Assembly (NCBI GenBank): GCA_046329055.1
Contig: JAXLVK010000007.1
Span: 27,682-91,681, forward strand
Direction: 5' to 3'
DNA: 64,000 nucleotides
DNA from: JADKCL01 sp046329055
GTDB taxonomy: Bacteria; Bacteroidota; Bacteroidia; J057; JADKCL01
Part shown: positions 44,735 to 54,301 of the stretch, in pieces
Position numbering within the stretch: the first letter of the stretch is position 1
Layout of the letters: every line of letters starts with the position of its first letter
Program-made: the position numbers and the translations under genes
Notes under the pieces: generated by a model
Told to the model about the DNA's origin: nothing
Database searches by the model: none
What the model saw: only the letters and a program-made list of their open reading frames with translations

Positions 44735-46755
44735 TTATTGCTTCACCCACTTGCCGGTTGTAGGCGGCTTCCTCCCTTTTCGATGTGGTGAGGTAAACGC
44801 CCGCTCCGAGGTCATGGGTGGACACAGCCACGCGCTGACCACTGAGGGTCACCGTGCGCACCACTTTGCCGCTCAGGTCGGTCATCACGAGTGCCATCTC
44901 CTGCCCTACCATCGGCTGGACCATGATCTGATCGTGGCCGGGGTTGGGGTAAATCTGGGCCACCATGGATTGGCCGGGAAGGATGTAGCTCGCGGGGAAT
45001 GGTGTTCACCGTCTGGTTGGTGAGGACGGGAGCCTCCGCGTCGAAGTAGATGGAGGCTCGGTTGCGGATTTCCGTGCCGGGACCATGTCCGGGTTGCTGC
45101 TCGATGCTGTATTTCACGAAGCCGTGGCTGCCAAGCTCATCGACGGAGGCTGCGGGAAGCAGGATATTGTCGAAGGTGAATGTGATCACGTTCCCCACGA
45201 TAGCGTAAGTGAACGGCGCACTGCCTGCCCCTACGTCCAGCGTCTCGATGCGCAGCTGCGCGTCGATCGTGTCGCGCACGACCACGTCGATGGCATAGCT
45301 GCTTCCGAGGTTTTGGAAATTGATCTGGTAGTTCAGGACGTCATTCGCGTCGATGTCGTCCTCGCGGACCCAGCCAGAACCATTTTGTGCGGCCACGATC
45401 TTTTCATTCGGGTCAAATGCCGCCACCAAGTTCCCGCAGTGGGTGCTGTGGTTGTTGGATGTGTCGCATTCGGTGGCGTAGGTGCCGGAAATCACCGCAT
45501 TCATGCAATACACCGTCCCGATCGTGTCACAACCGATGCCCAAGTAGAGCGGAATGGTCCCGCATTGGCCGGGCATGAGGTTGCCGACGTTGAATTGGTA
45601 TTGGTTGCTGCCGAGGGAGATGTAGGGCACCGGGGTGCTGTCGATGGTGATCGAGTCGTTCAGGGTGATGACCACGACGACGTTGCTGTCCGGGTAGCTG
45701 CCTTCGTTGCAGAAGGTGAATGCCCCCAAGCTCGTGCCGCAGCGGCGCAGGGCGCTGGAGCCCAGGTCCACGGTGAGGTCGCTGCAGATCAGGGAAACAG
45801 AGTCGGCGAAGTCTGCATTGGGATAGACGGTGTTGCTCAGGGTGACGTTGTAGGCGCCGCCTGGGAGGCAGGTGCTTGCGTAGAAGGGCGAGGACGCGAC
45901 TTCAGTGATGGCATAGCTGCCAGCAGCCAATCCCATTCCATAGCGGCCATTGGCACCTGTCCAGGCATAGTAGGCACCGCCATTTGCGAGGACCAGTCGA
46001 TTTTGGATCGGGTACTCATTGGGATCCTGGATGCAGTTGTTGTTGTAGTCGGTGAAGACCTTGCCCAGGACGGAGTCAGCAGGAAGCGGCCCGGCGCAGG
46101 TCCCCACTGGGGAGAAGCGGTAGCCGTCACCAAATGCGGTCCACTGGGTAGGATAGTTGCGGCCCGGCACCATGTAGGCGGTCGTGCCATTCACCTGCAT
46201 CCCATGGGCAGCTGCGCCTCCATTCCAGGTAGAGCAGAGCGGCTTGGTGAGGATATGGGTCTCGATCAGGTTCGAGGTCTCATAGAGGATCACCTGCTCG
46301 GAAAATTTCAGGCTGGTACAGCTGAACATCGGCACCTCGTAATAGGAGACGATGAAGCGCCGGTAAGGGGCGACCCCGCGAACGTCGTACTTGATCGTGC
46401 CCCCTTGGCTGGGGTCGATGTCCTGCCAAGGCGCCATGATGGTGAGGTTATCATAGGCGGCATTGGGCACCGGGCCGCTGATGGGCCATTGACAGTAGGT
46501 GGAGGCGAGGGCGAGATTGAAGGATACGATGCCGTTGGAGCCGATCACGATGGAGTCGTAGCTCTGGTCATAGTAACAGAAGCTGAACGGCAGCGCAACC
46601 ACCGAGCCCCAGATATCGTCCATGGCGATTCCGGTTGGGGTTCCAGCGGTGTAGGGGTCAGGATTGAAGGAAATCGAAGAGATGGTGTAGGAATTTTGGG
46701 CCTGCACCAGGAGGGAAAACAAGAGCGAGCAAGCAAAGAGGAGAAGTTTCTTCAT
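44735..46755 (-). CDS. T9SS-exported surface protein with Ig-like and DUF7619-like domains, frameshifted near the C-terminus
   Basis: A signal peptide (MKKLLLFACSLLFSLLVQAQ) is followed by a long beta-rich body (residues 21-580) with N-terminal YTISSISFNPDPY, a segment VLGKVFTDYNNNCIQDPNEYPI typical of Bacteroidota SdrD-B-like repeats, and NVGNLMPGQCGTIPLYLGIGC, FDPNEKIV and VLNYQINFQNLG, which are DUF7619 features. The T9SS tail continues in another frame from about 44985: QIYPNPGHDQIMVQPM, ALVMTDLSGKVV, DLGAGVYL. A further change near 44790 gives the end TTGKWVKQ and stop at 44735-44737. So two one-base errors are inferred. The product is probably a surface adhesin or structural protein. 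Confidence 0.8.
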
Positions 46756-46992
46756 TGAAATTGTTGTCCTAACAGGTCTTTAATTTAGTAGAATTCCCTG
46801 ATCCTGTTGCCGATCTCGGGCGATAATTCTACGAATCCGTTCCTCCCACTCCGCAAACCGTGTCACAAAGCCCGGATTCAGCACCTCTGCGGAAAAAATT
46901 CGCCTTGGCTCGCAAGTCCAATGAAATATGGAAGATTTTGTGCTTTTTTATCCCCCGATTCAAAAGAGGCGGCTACGCCACCAATACGGAAT

Positions 46993-47877
46993 ATGTCTTA
47001 CCGATTTTTACTTGCATTTGTGCTGGGCTTGCCGGTTTTGGGACTCGCTCAGGGGGGCATCAATGGCGGATTTGAAGATCTGCATCCAAATGGCACACCA
47101 ATAGGCTGGAACCCTGCTGATGGCGGAGGAGCATCCACCTCCAAGGACGCGCATTTGGGCAAGGTTGCCGCCAAAACCTGGATCCAACGCTACTATGACG
47201 CTGGCGTATGGAAGGGCAACCTCTCCGTGGACCAAGGCAATGCCAATCAGGTTTCCGGCTACTACAAGTACCTCGGGGACAAGACCGAATGCGACAAAGG
47301 CGTGGTCACCTACCTCATGGGCGCGCGCTCCGAGGCTGGCATGATCGACACCATCGCCTACGGCATGACCGAGCTCAAACTCAGCAAAGAATACAAGCTC
47401 TTCAACCTTTCCGTCTCCGCCGTCGGCAGCGGCACGCCCGATTTCGTGAACATCCAATTCATGCCTGCAGGGCGCTGCAACGAGCACGGGGAGTCCAATT
47501 GCTGCTTCCTGTTCGTGGACGATGTGGTCCTGAGCGGCACCGCTGGCATCAAGCAACCTGCCCCAGAAGAGCCTATCAAGGCCAGTGAGGAAATCCTCGA
47601 AGAGGAGGAAGCAGCCCCCGTGACTCCGATCGGAGAAAACAAGGGCATCGCCCCGGTGGAAGAAACTCCTGAGGAGGAAGCGCAACCGGAGGAAGCCCCT
47701 GTCGAGGAGGCAGTTCCCGCCGAAGAGACTCAGCCTGAGGAAAATGGCTCCAATGTCAAGGAGGAACCCGCCGAAGAGCAGCCCGTCGAGGAAGTGGTTC
47801 CCGCAGAGGAAGAAAGCACCGTCCCCGTGGACGAGGAGTGGGACTCCGAAGAAGAGTCCTCCGACGGCGGACGCTGA
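46993..47877 (+). CDS. Secreted protein with acidic Pro/Glu-rich C-terminus (294 aa)
   Basis: The start at 46993 (MSYRFLLAFVLGLPVLGLAQ) begins with a good signal peptide; the open frame further upstream has no sensible start. Residues 20-190 form a beta-rich domain beginning GGINGGFEDLHPNGTPIGWNP, similar to carbohydrate-binding or jelly-roll domains that often follow GGFE(D/N) in Bacteroidota surface proteins. The last 100 residues are low-complexity Glu/Pro/Ala/Val repeats (EEAAPV, EETPEEEAQ, PVEEVVPAEE) and could be a cell-wall spacer or calcium-binding tail. No T9SS tail is visible. Confidence 0.75.
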   Translation: MSYRFLLAFVLGLPVLGLAQGGINGGFEDLHPNGTPIGWNPADGGGASTSKDAHLGKVAAKTWIQRYYDAGVWKGNLSVDQGNANQVSGYYKYLGDKTECDKGVVTYLMGARSEAGMIDTIAYGMTELKLSKEYKLFNLSVSAVGSGTPDFVNIQFMPAGRCNEHGESNCCFLFVDDVVLSGTAGIKQPAPEEPIKASEEILEEEEAAPVTPIGENKGIAPVEETPEEEAQPEEAPVEEAVPAEETQPEENGSNVKEEPAEEQPVEEVVPAEEESTVPVDEEWDSEEESSDGGR

Positions 47878-47904
47878 GCCTGCCCCTGATCCCCGATTTA
47901 TCCC

Positions 47905-47912
47905 TAGATTTG
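47905..47912 (+). promoter_or_regulatory. -7 box TAGATTTG next to the YgiQ gene start
   Basis: TAGATTTG matches the Bacteroidota consensus and ends 4 bases before the ATG at 47917, which predicts a leaderless mRNA. No clear TTTG is seen at the -33 position. Confidence 0.5.
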
Positions 47913-47916
47913 CGGC

Positions 47917-49922
47917 ATGATCAAAGTGCCGCGCCGCCCCATCACGGATTGGCTGCCCATTACCCGCAAGGAGCTGGAGCTTCGTGGCTGGGATGAGGTG
48001 GACGTGATCCTCATCAGTGGCGACGCATACGTGGACCATCCCACGTTTGGCACCGCCGTGATAGGCAGGATCATTGAAAGTGAAGGCCTCAAGGTCGCCA
48101 TTGTCCCCCAACCCAATTGGCGGGATGACCTCCGGGATTTCAAGAAATTCGGGAAACCCAAGCTGTTTTTCGGCGTGACGGGCGGTTGCATGGACCCCAT
48201 GATCAACCACTACACCGCCAACAAGCGCCGCCGCACCACAGATGCGTATTCCCCTGGCGGCAAGGCAGGTTTCCGGCCGGACTACGCGACATCGGTTTAC
48301 ACGCAGATCCTCAAGGAATTGTACCCCGACACCCCGGTCATCATCGGCGGGATCGAGGCATCGCTGCGGAGGGTCACCCACTATGATTATTGGCAGGACA
48401 AGCTGTTGCCGAGCATCCTCGTGAGCAGCGGGGCTGACCTGCTCGTGTATGGCATGGGCGAGCAGCCGCTCCGTGAGGTCATTCGCCTCGCCAAGCGCGG
48501 AGTGCCGATTTCCTCCATCCACAACGTCCACCAAACCGCTGTCCTTAGGCCGCTGTCGCAGGGCGCTCCCAAGAACAAGCTGTGGCAGGATGTCAGCCTG
48601 CACAGCCACGAGGATTGCCAGGCCGAAAAAATCAACTACGCCAGAAATTTCAAGATCGTCGAGCAAGAGAGCAACAAGCTTCAGGCCCGCCGTATCCTGC
48701 AAAACGTTGGCGATCAAGTGCTCATCGTGAATCCGCCCTGCGATGTGATGACCGAGGAGCAGATGGACGCGTCATTTGACCTGCCCTATACCCGACTGCC
48801 GCATCCGAAATACGAGAGCAAGGAGACCATCCCCGCCTACGAGATGATCAAGTTCTCGATCAACATGCACCGGGGATGCTTCGGCGGATGCAGCTTTTGC
48901 ACGATTTCCGCACACCAAGGCAAGTTCATCGCGAGCCGGTCTGAGAAGAGCATCCTGCGGGAGGTCGAGGCGGTTACGCAAATGCCGGGCTTCAAAGGCT
49001 ATATCAGCGACCTCGGCGGCCCAAGCGCCAACATGTACAAGCTCAAGGGCAAAGACGAGGCGATTTGCAAGAAATGCGTGGCCCCGAGCTGCATCCACCC
49101 GGTGGTGTGTGACAACCTGGACACGAACCACCGCCCCATGATCGACCTGCTCCGCAAGGTGGATGCACATCCTGCTGTCAAAAAGGTCTTCGTCGGCAGT
49201 GGCATCCGCTACGACTTGCTCGTCAAGGGCTACAACAAAAAAGGCGATGCTAGCCTCGACGAGTACATGGAGCAAATCTGCGTCGCCACGTCTCGGGTCG
49301 TCTCAAGGTCGCTCCCGAGCACACGAGCGACGCCACGCTCAAGATCATGCGCAAGCCGTCATTCCGCCATTTCCACGAATTCAAGCGGAAATTCGACGAG
49401 ATCAATGAGAAGTTTGGCCTGAATCAGCAGCTCATTCCCTACTTCATTTCGAACCATCCCGGCAGCCAAAGCGAGGACATGGCCGACCTCGCCGCCGAGA
49501 CCAAGGCGATGGGCTTCCAACTCGAGCAGGTGCAGAGCTTCACCCCCACCCCCATGACGGTGGCGACGGTGATCTATTACACTGGCCTGCATCCCTACAC
49601 TTTGGAGCCGATTTACACGCCCAAGTCGAGGGATGAGCGCGACCTGCAGCACCGGTTCTTCTTCTGGTACAAGCCGGAGAACCGCGATTGGATCAAGAGC
49701 ACCCTCCGCAAGGCAGGCCGCGAAGACCTCGCCGCACGCCTCCTCGACGAGCCCCAATCCAAGGCCAAAGGGAAGCAAACTGAGCAATCCAGCGGAAAAA
49801 TTGCCCAAGAAAAGGCTGCGGGGAAGTCCGGTGGAAAGTCCAAGGCACCTGCCGGAAAACGCATCGGCAAGAGCCGAGCGGACAAGGTTGGCGGGCGCAA
49901 GGGTGGATTTGGGAAAAAATGA
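47917..49922 (+). CDS. YgiQ family radical SAM protein, one frame change near 49280
   Basis: YgiQ proteins are radical-SAM enzymes of unknown reaction. The sequence starts with DWLPITRKELELRGWDEVDVI and has CMDPMINHYTANKRRRTTDAYSPGG and VIIGGIEASLRRVTHYDYW. The [4Fe-4S] motif is CFGGCSFC at residues 321-328, where Cys321, Cys325 and Cys328 bind the cluster. After a frame change near 49280 the family's C-terminal part continues: RHVSGRLKVAPEHTSDATL, PYFISNHPG and SFTPTPMTVATVIYYTGL. The tail (from about 49745) is Lys/Ala/Gly-rich. The family is normally full length, so the frame change is probably a sequencing error. Confidence 0.88.
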
Positions 49923-49974
49923 AGGATTGGAAGGAATGGTCGCAGTTTGCTAAATTGGCTTCGATTGAGAGAAT

Positions 49975-51220
49975 ATGCATGTAGTCAAGATAGAGCTAGA
50001 GAATTTTCGAGGAGTAGGCAAACTCGAGATGGAGTTTGACCCGCATGTGACCGTTCTGATAGGGAAGAATGGGGCGGGCAAGACTACGATCATTGAGGGG
50101 ACACATGCGTTATTGTACCAAGCAGTATTAAAAATTATCCGCAATCCGGCCCCATACATATTTCAAGCAATTGAGATTAAAAATGGGCTAGACTTTGCTA
50201 AGCTTGCCATTGAAATCCAAGCCAATGATACAAATACACGGAATCGCTGGTCTATTGAACTCAAGCGCGGGCTCGATGGACGTCCGTTTGTAAGCAATAA
50301 TTCAGTCTGGTTAGAGAATCTCGGTAATTCAGGGAGTCTGGAATACCAAATTGCAAGAGCTCAATTTCCGCTAATCGCATATTATTCAGTATCTCGCTCA
50401 TCGTTCGGTGTTAGCCTAAGTCCACAAACAGAAGACAGTGTTAACCGAGCAATGATGTATGAGAGCCAAGGCCAAGCCAATTTCCGTCTGTTCTTCGAAT
50501 GGTACCGTGTTCAGGAAGACCTTGAAAACGAAACCCGGCTAAGCAGTCCAGACAAGATTGACTATAGAGATCCTCAGTTGGAAGCTGTGAGAAGGGCATT
50601 TCTGCAAATCATGCCCAGCTTCACTGACCTACGCGTTCGCCGCAATCCCCTTCGCTTGGAGTTGAAAAAGGGCAACGAAGTCCTTCTGATCGATCAACTC
50701 TCACTCGGCGAAAAGAGCCTGCTCGCAATGATTGGCGATCTTGCTCGCTATCTCGCCATTCGCAATCCCAACTGGCCCAATCCCCTCGAAGGCAACGGCA
50801 TCATCCTCATCGACGAGAGATCGACCTGCACCTGCACCCACATTGGCAGCGCAACATCATCCGGCACCTTCGTACGTTTTCCCAAACTGTCAGTTCATTG
50901 TTTTCCACCCATTCGCCACAGATTGTCGGGGAGGTGGACCCTCAATGCCTTCGCATCCTGAGCAAGGACTCCGAGGGCAATTTTACTGTCACAGTTCCTG
51001 AGGTGTCACGCGGACTTGACTCATCGGAAGTGCTCCAAGTGATCATGGAAACTCCTGAACGCGAGGAGGAAATTGACCGAAGCCTCCGAAAGATATTTGA
51101 CGACATCGACCATGAGCGGTTCGATAAGCGCTCAGAAATGGGATCACTGAGCTGAAGCAGGCCCTACATGGCTCCATTCCGGAGATCGTAAGGGCTGAGA
51201 CCATGATACGCCTTGCTTGA
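49975..51220 (+). pseudogene. AAA ATPase of the second Septu-like pair, frameshifted
   Basis: The protein starts MHVVKIELENFRGVGKLEME and has Walker A GKNGAGKTT at 30-38. The first frame stays open to the Walker B site, NGIILIDE (about residues 278-285). There an apparent two-base insertion at about 50818 moves the continuation EIDLHLHPHWQR into another frame, followed by CQFIVF and STHSPQIVGEV (switch His) with one more small change near 50905. A C-terminal tail with ELKQALHGSIPEIVRAETM ends at TGA 51218-51220. The HNH gene starts 19 bases later. The pair matches the PtuA/PtuB arrangement. Its overall sequence differs clearly from the first AAA/HNH pair at 21462-23716. Confidence 0.75.
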
Positions 51221-51238
51221 ACCCTGAGCTGATCTCCC

Positions 51239-51927
51239 GTGATTAACATTCATAAACAACAACCTCCCCGTTCGCTCCAAGCCACCGGGGCCAATCCGTC
51301 CGCTGTGTACGATGGCCCCAACTTCACAGCCGTCAAGGCCGATATCCGTGCGGCTCCTGGTCGCGGGCAACATGCACTCTGTGCCTACTGCATGAGGAGA
51401 ATCCAAGCCACCGACAGAGACATGAAGGTGGAGGCATTGGCAGTGTCAGGACCACTACCCGCATCGCCAACTGGACTATGCAAAACCTGTTGGGGTGTGC
51501 AAGGGCCATGAAGGCCAACCGGTAAATGAGCAAACCTGCGACACCTGCAAGGGCAACGCGACCTTTGAAGTTCAATCCGGCTGACCTCAAGCATGCAGTG
51601 TTGCCTCAAAAATCATCTACAGCAGTGCCCGAGGACGGGGCCATTTCTTCATCAGACCCGGAATTAGATGCACAAATCGGGTCAGAAGGAGCTCAAGCCT
51701 GCCATAAAACGGGAGGAACCATCCTGAATCTCAATCTATCCATCCTCAAGCTCGGCAGGATGGCAGCAATTCGAGCTGCTATCAGGGTACTTTCGGCCAA
51801 ACCCGGGGAGCGTTCGGGCGCCGAGGTCGAAAGGATGATCCATCAACTCGTTTCTAAACAAAATTGGCCGGAATTTGCTGGCGCCACTTTGTTCATTCTG
51901 GAGAAACGCCTACGGAGAGCGAAATAG
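51239..51927 (+). pseudogene. TIGR02646-type HNH endonuclease (PtuB-like), frameshifted
   Basis: The start GTG 51239 gives VINIHKQQPPRSL. The HNH blocks follow through three frames: CAYCMRRI at about 51382, KVE with HW and YPHRQLDYAN (the expected IEHW...LDY.NLLG region), then TCDTCKGNATLKFNPADLKH near 51540 (CDxxKG and NPA as in the TIGR02646 family), and finally TILNLNLSILKLGRMAAIRA to the TAG at 51925-51927. This is the classical effector nuclease family of Septu and of some retron systems. The gene starts 19 bases after its ATPase partner. At least three frame changes are needed. Confidence 0.75.
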
Positions 51928-52076
51928 CTAAGATACTGGAAGCCAATTAGCTCAAGTCTCTGCCATCGTTCCTGCTGAGGAACGCCCGCCTCCACGTATA
52001 ATAAATTGAAAAACAAACCATTACACATCCAAACGATTCCCAACTCCCCAACCACGCAACCCATTCATCGAAAAAA

Positions 52077-52113
52077 TTAGATATTCATCTAACTATTTAG
52101 ATACAAATCTAAA
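52077..52113. promoter_or_regulatory. Two tandem BlaI-type operators
   Basis: TTAGAT-ATTC-ATCTAA (52077-52092) and TTTAGAT-ACAA-ATCTAAA (52096-52113) are perfect inverted repeats with 4-base spacers, and their centres are 20 bases apart (two helical turns). They lie 36 bases before the blaI-like start and are probably its autoregulatory binding sites. Confidence 0.75.
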
Positions 52114-52148
52114 ATCTTCGATTATATTCGTTGAAACGTTTGCCAACG

Positions 52149-52526
52149 ATGCAAAAGCTCACACGCGCCGAGGAGGAATTGATGCACAAGCTCTGGGACT
52201 TGGATCAGGCGTTCCTGAAGGACATCCTGGATGCCATGCCCGAGCCCAAGCCTGCCCAAAGCACGGTCTCCACCCTTCTCAAAATCCTGGAAAACAAAGG
52301 CTTCGTCGATCACAAGACCTACGGGAAGTCATTCGAGTACTTCCCGCTGGTCAGCCGCAAGGACTATACCAAGGCTTACTTTGGGCAATACCTCGACAAC
52401 TACTTTGGCGGCTCGTTCAAGCGGATGCTGCATTTCTTCCTGAAAGAGGACGATCTGGACCTGCAGACATTGGATGAGCTGATGCGCGAACATGGTCCCA
52501 CTCACCCTGAAACCGAACAAGAATGA
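52149..52526 (+). CDS. BlaI/MecI/CopY family winged-helix repressor (125 aa)
   Basis: BlaI-type repressors bind palindromic operators as dimers and are inactivated by proteolysis triggered by the partner M56 membrane protease. The ATG at 52149 gives the typical start MQKLTRAEEELMHKLWDLDQ; a TTG at 52131 would add six residues. The recognition region PAQSTVSTLLKILENKGFVDHK lies at about residues 37-58. Two perfect operator palindromes are directly upstream and the stop overlaps the M56 gene ATG by four bases, so the whole cassette is autoregulated. Confidence 0.92.
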   Translation: MQKLTRAEEELMHKLWDLDQAFLKDILDAMPEPKPAQSTVSTLLKILENKGFVDHKTYGKSFEYFPLVSRKDYTKAYFGQYLDNYFGGSFKRMLHFFLKEDDLDLQTLDELMREHGPTHPETEQE

Positions 52527-53752
52527 TGGAATCCACCCTGCGTTACTTCTTGCTTGCAAATGCCCTTTTGCTCCTCCATGGGCTCTATTTCCGGCTGGTA
52601 ATCTCCCGGATGAGGCGATTTTCCTGGAACCGTGCCTTCATTTGGATCGGGGTGGTGGTCAGCTTCATCGCACCACTGCCTTGGTTACCAAATTTCGGGC
52701 CTGCATTGCCTGGAATCGTGGAAATCACGCTTCCCACGGTAGTCGTGGGACCCGCCGACGTTTCCACCGGGACAGGGTTCGATTGGATGACCCTGCTGGT
52801 GCTGGGATACGGGGCGATTTCGATGCTTCTGATCGCAGGTATCATCTGGCAGGTCCTGAAAGTGGTGCGCATCATCCGCATTGGCAAGAGAGAGCGCCGG
52901 GAAGGATTCACCCTTGTCCGGTCCAAAGAATTGGGTGGGCCAGCGACCTTTTTCCGATTCATTCTTTGGGATGATCGCCTCGATGCGAATCCCGAGTCCG
53001 CGTTCGTCGCCATGGCCCATGAACGCTGCCACAGCCAACAGCTGCATTCCTTGGACGCGCTGCTCATGGATCTAATTCGGGCAATTTTCTGGATCAATCC
53101 AGGAGCATGGCTGCTTTCAAGCGACTTGCGGCAAACCCAGGAATACCTCGCCGACGAAGCAGCATCCAAGGCCGCAAGCAGTGAGGCTGTCTCCAGGCTC
53201 ATGCTAGATCAGCAAATCCAGCTCATGAAATCCACGATTGCCCATGCATTCCACTCCTTCAGCCGGCGTCGCCTCAAGATGCTTGGGCAACCAAGAAGTC
53301 CCCGTTGGGCATACATCGTGGTGTTTCCAATGATCATCGCGATGGTCGTCTTGGGCTGCGCAAAGGCTTTGCCAGATGAGGACCTACCTGAAATAGCAGC
53401 GGAGTCCATGCCCGAGAACTTTCAGGAAAAACCCGATCTCGCACCATCGCCGCAAAACCTTGGTACGCTCGGTGTCCAATACCCCGACGCAGCCAAAAAC
53501 CGCGGGATCGAGGGAAAGGTTGTCGCTCGGCTACTTGTCAATGAACGTGGTCTGGTCCAACAATCCAAAATTGTCAAGCAACCGCATCCCCTTCTTGTTG
53601 CAGCAGTCGCCGCGAAGGTCCCTAACCTCGTCTTCACTCCTGCCATCCACCAAGGAAAACCCGTCAAGGCTTGGATCACCATCCCGTTTGCATTTGTCTT
53701 GAGCAACGAAAAACGGGACTCACTCAGGCAAGCGGGCGTCTTGCCCAGATAA
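52523..53752 (+). CDS. M56 (BlaR1-like) membrane metallopeptidase with fused TonB C-terminal domain (409 aa)
   Basis: The N-terminal half has four membrane segments (near residues 5-25, 37-55, 88-108 and 270-290) and the zinc-protease motif HERCH at 166-170, with Glu207 and Asp211 in QEYLADEAA as the third ligand region. This is the BlaR1/MecR1-type sensor protease. In place of a penicillin-binding sensor, the C-terminal 90 residues are a TonB C-terminal domain (GVQYPDAAKNRGIEGKVV to WITIPFAFVL), as in many Bacteroidota versions. The ATG overlaps the repressor stop by four bases. A separate protein with a very similar TonB-like domain is encoded next. The signal sensed is unknown. Confidence 0.9.
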   Translation: MMESTLRYFLLANALLLLHGLYFRLVISRMRRFSWNRAFIWIGVVVSFIAPLPWLPNFGPALPGIVEITLPTVVVGPADVSTGTGFDWMTLLVLGYGAISMLLIAGIIWQVLKVVRIIRIGKRERREGFTLVRSKELGGPATFFRFILWDDRLDANPESAFVAMAHERCHSQQLHSLDALLMDLIRAIFWINPGAWLLSSDLRQTQEYLADEAASKAASSEAVSRLMLDQQIQLMKSTIAHAFHSFSRRRLKMLGQPRSPRWAYIVVFPMIIAMVVLGCAKALPDEDLPEIAAESMPENFQEKPDLAPSPQNLGTLGVQYPDAAKNRGIEGKVVARLLVNERGLVQQSKIVKQPHPLLVAAVAAKVPNLVFTPAIHQGKPVKAWITIPFAFVLSNEKRDSLRQAGVLPR

Positions 53753-53852
53753 TCCGCTCCCAATCCGAGTGTTCAGCGTGGCTCCACCGCCTTGCTCAAG
53801 AGGTTTTTGTCTTTTCAACTCGTTTCATACACCAAAATCCATCACTACACCA

Positions 53853-54290
53853 ATGAAAAATCTAGGAATGCTTTTCAACCGCATTTTGGCCTCAACAATG
53901 ATCCTGGGATTCGTCTGCGTCACCGCGACCAATTCCCAAGGACAAACTCCTGCATCCAAACCCGCAACGGTGGAGGAATTGCAAATCCCGGAATCGATGC
54001 CAGCCGTCATCAACATGCAGGAGGTCGCGGGTAGAATTGGGTATCCGGCTGAGGCCAAGGCCAACAAGATCGAAGGCCGCGTCATCATCCGGGTTCTTGT
54101 GGACACCGAAGGAAATGTGATTGATCATCAGCTGGTCAAGGATCCCCACAAGCTACTTTCCGATGCTGTTTTGGCCCATGCGAAGGAACTCAAATTCACT
54201 CCCGCCAAAGACAAAGGAAAGACCGTAAAGGCCTGGGTGACAATCCCCTTCCAATTCAAGTTGCCAGTCGCTGAGCAGGATGGAAAATGA
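53853..54290 (+). CDS. Periplasmic TonB-like energy-transducer domain protein (145 aa)
   Basis: A signal peptide or anchor (MKNLGMLFNRILASTMILGF) is followed by a short linker and a TonB C-terminal-type domain with GYPAEAKANKIEGRVIIRVL, VDTEGNVIDHQLVKDPHKLL and KAWVTIPFQFKLP. The domain is highly similar to the C-terminal domain of the upstream M56 protein, which suggests local duplication and release of a free version. The start at 53853 is chosen because the longer upstream frame has no export signal at its beginning. It may interact with TonB-dependent receptors or compete with the M56 sensor. Confidence 0.85.
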   Translation: MKNLGMLFNRILASTMILGFVCVTATNSQGQTPASKPATVEELQIPESMPAVINMQEVAGRIGYPAEAKANKIEGRVIIRVLVDTEGNVIDHQLVKDPHKLLSDAVLAHAKELKFTPAKDKGKTVKAWVTIPFQFKLPVAEQDGK

Positions 54291-54301
54291 TCTAGTCCGG
54301 C

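Noticed and set aside
45085..46758. 557-residue forward frame opposite the T9SS protein gene
   Set aside because: Val/Gly/Asp/His-rich antisense shadow of a well-supported reverse-strand gene with a signal peptide and T9SS tail.
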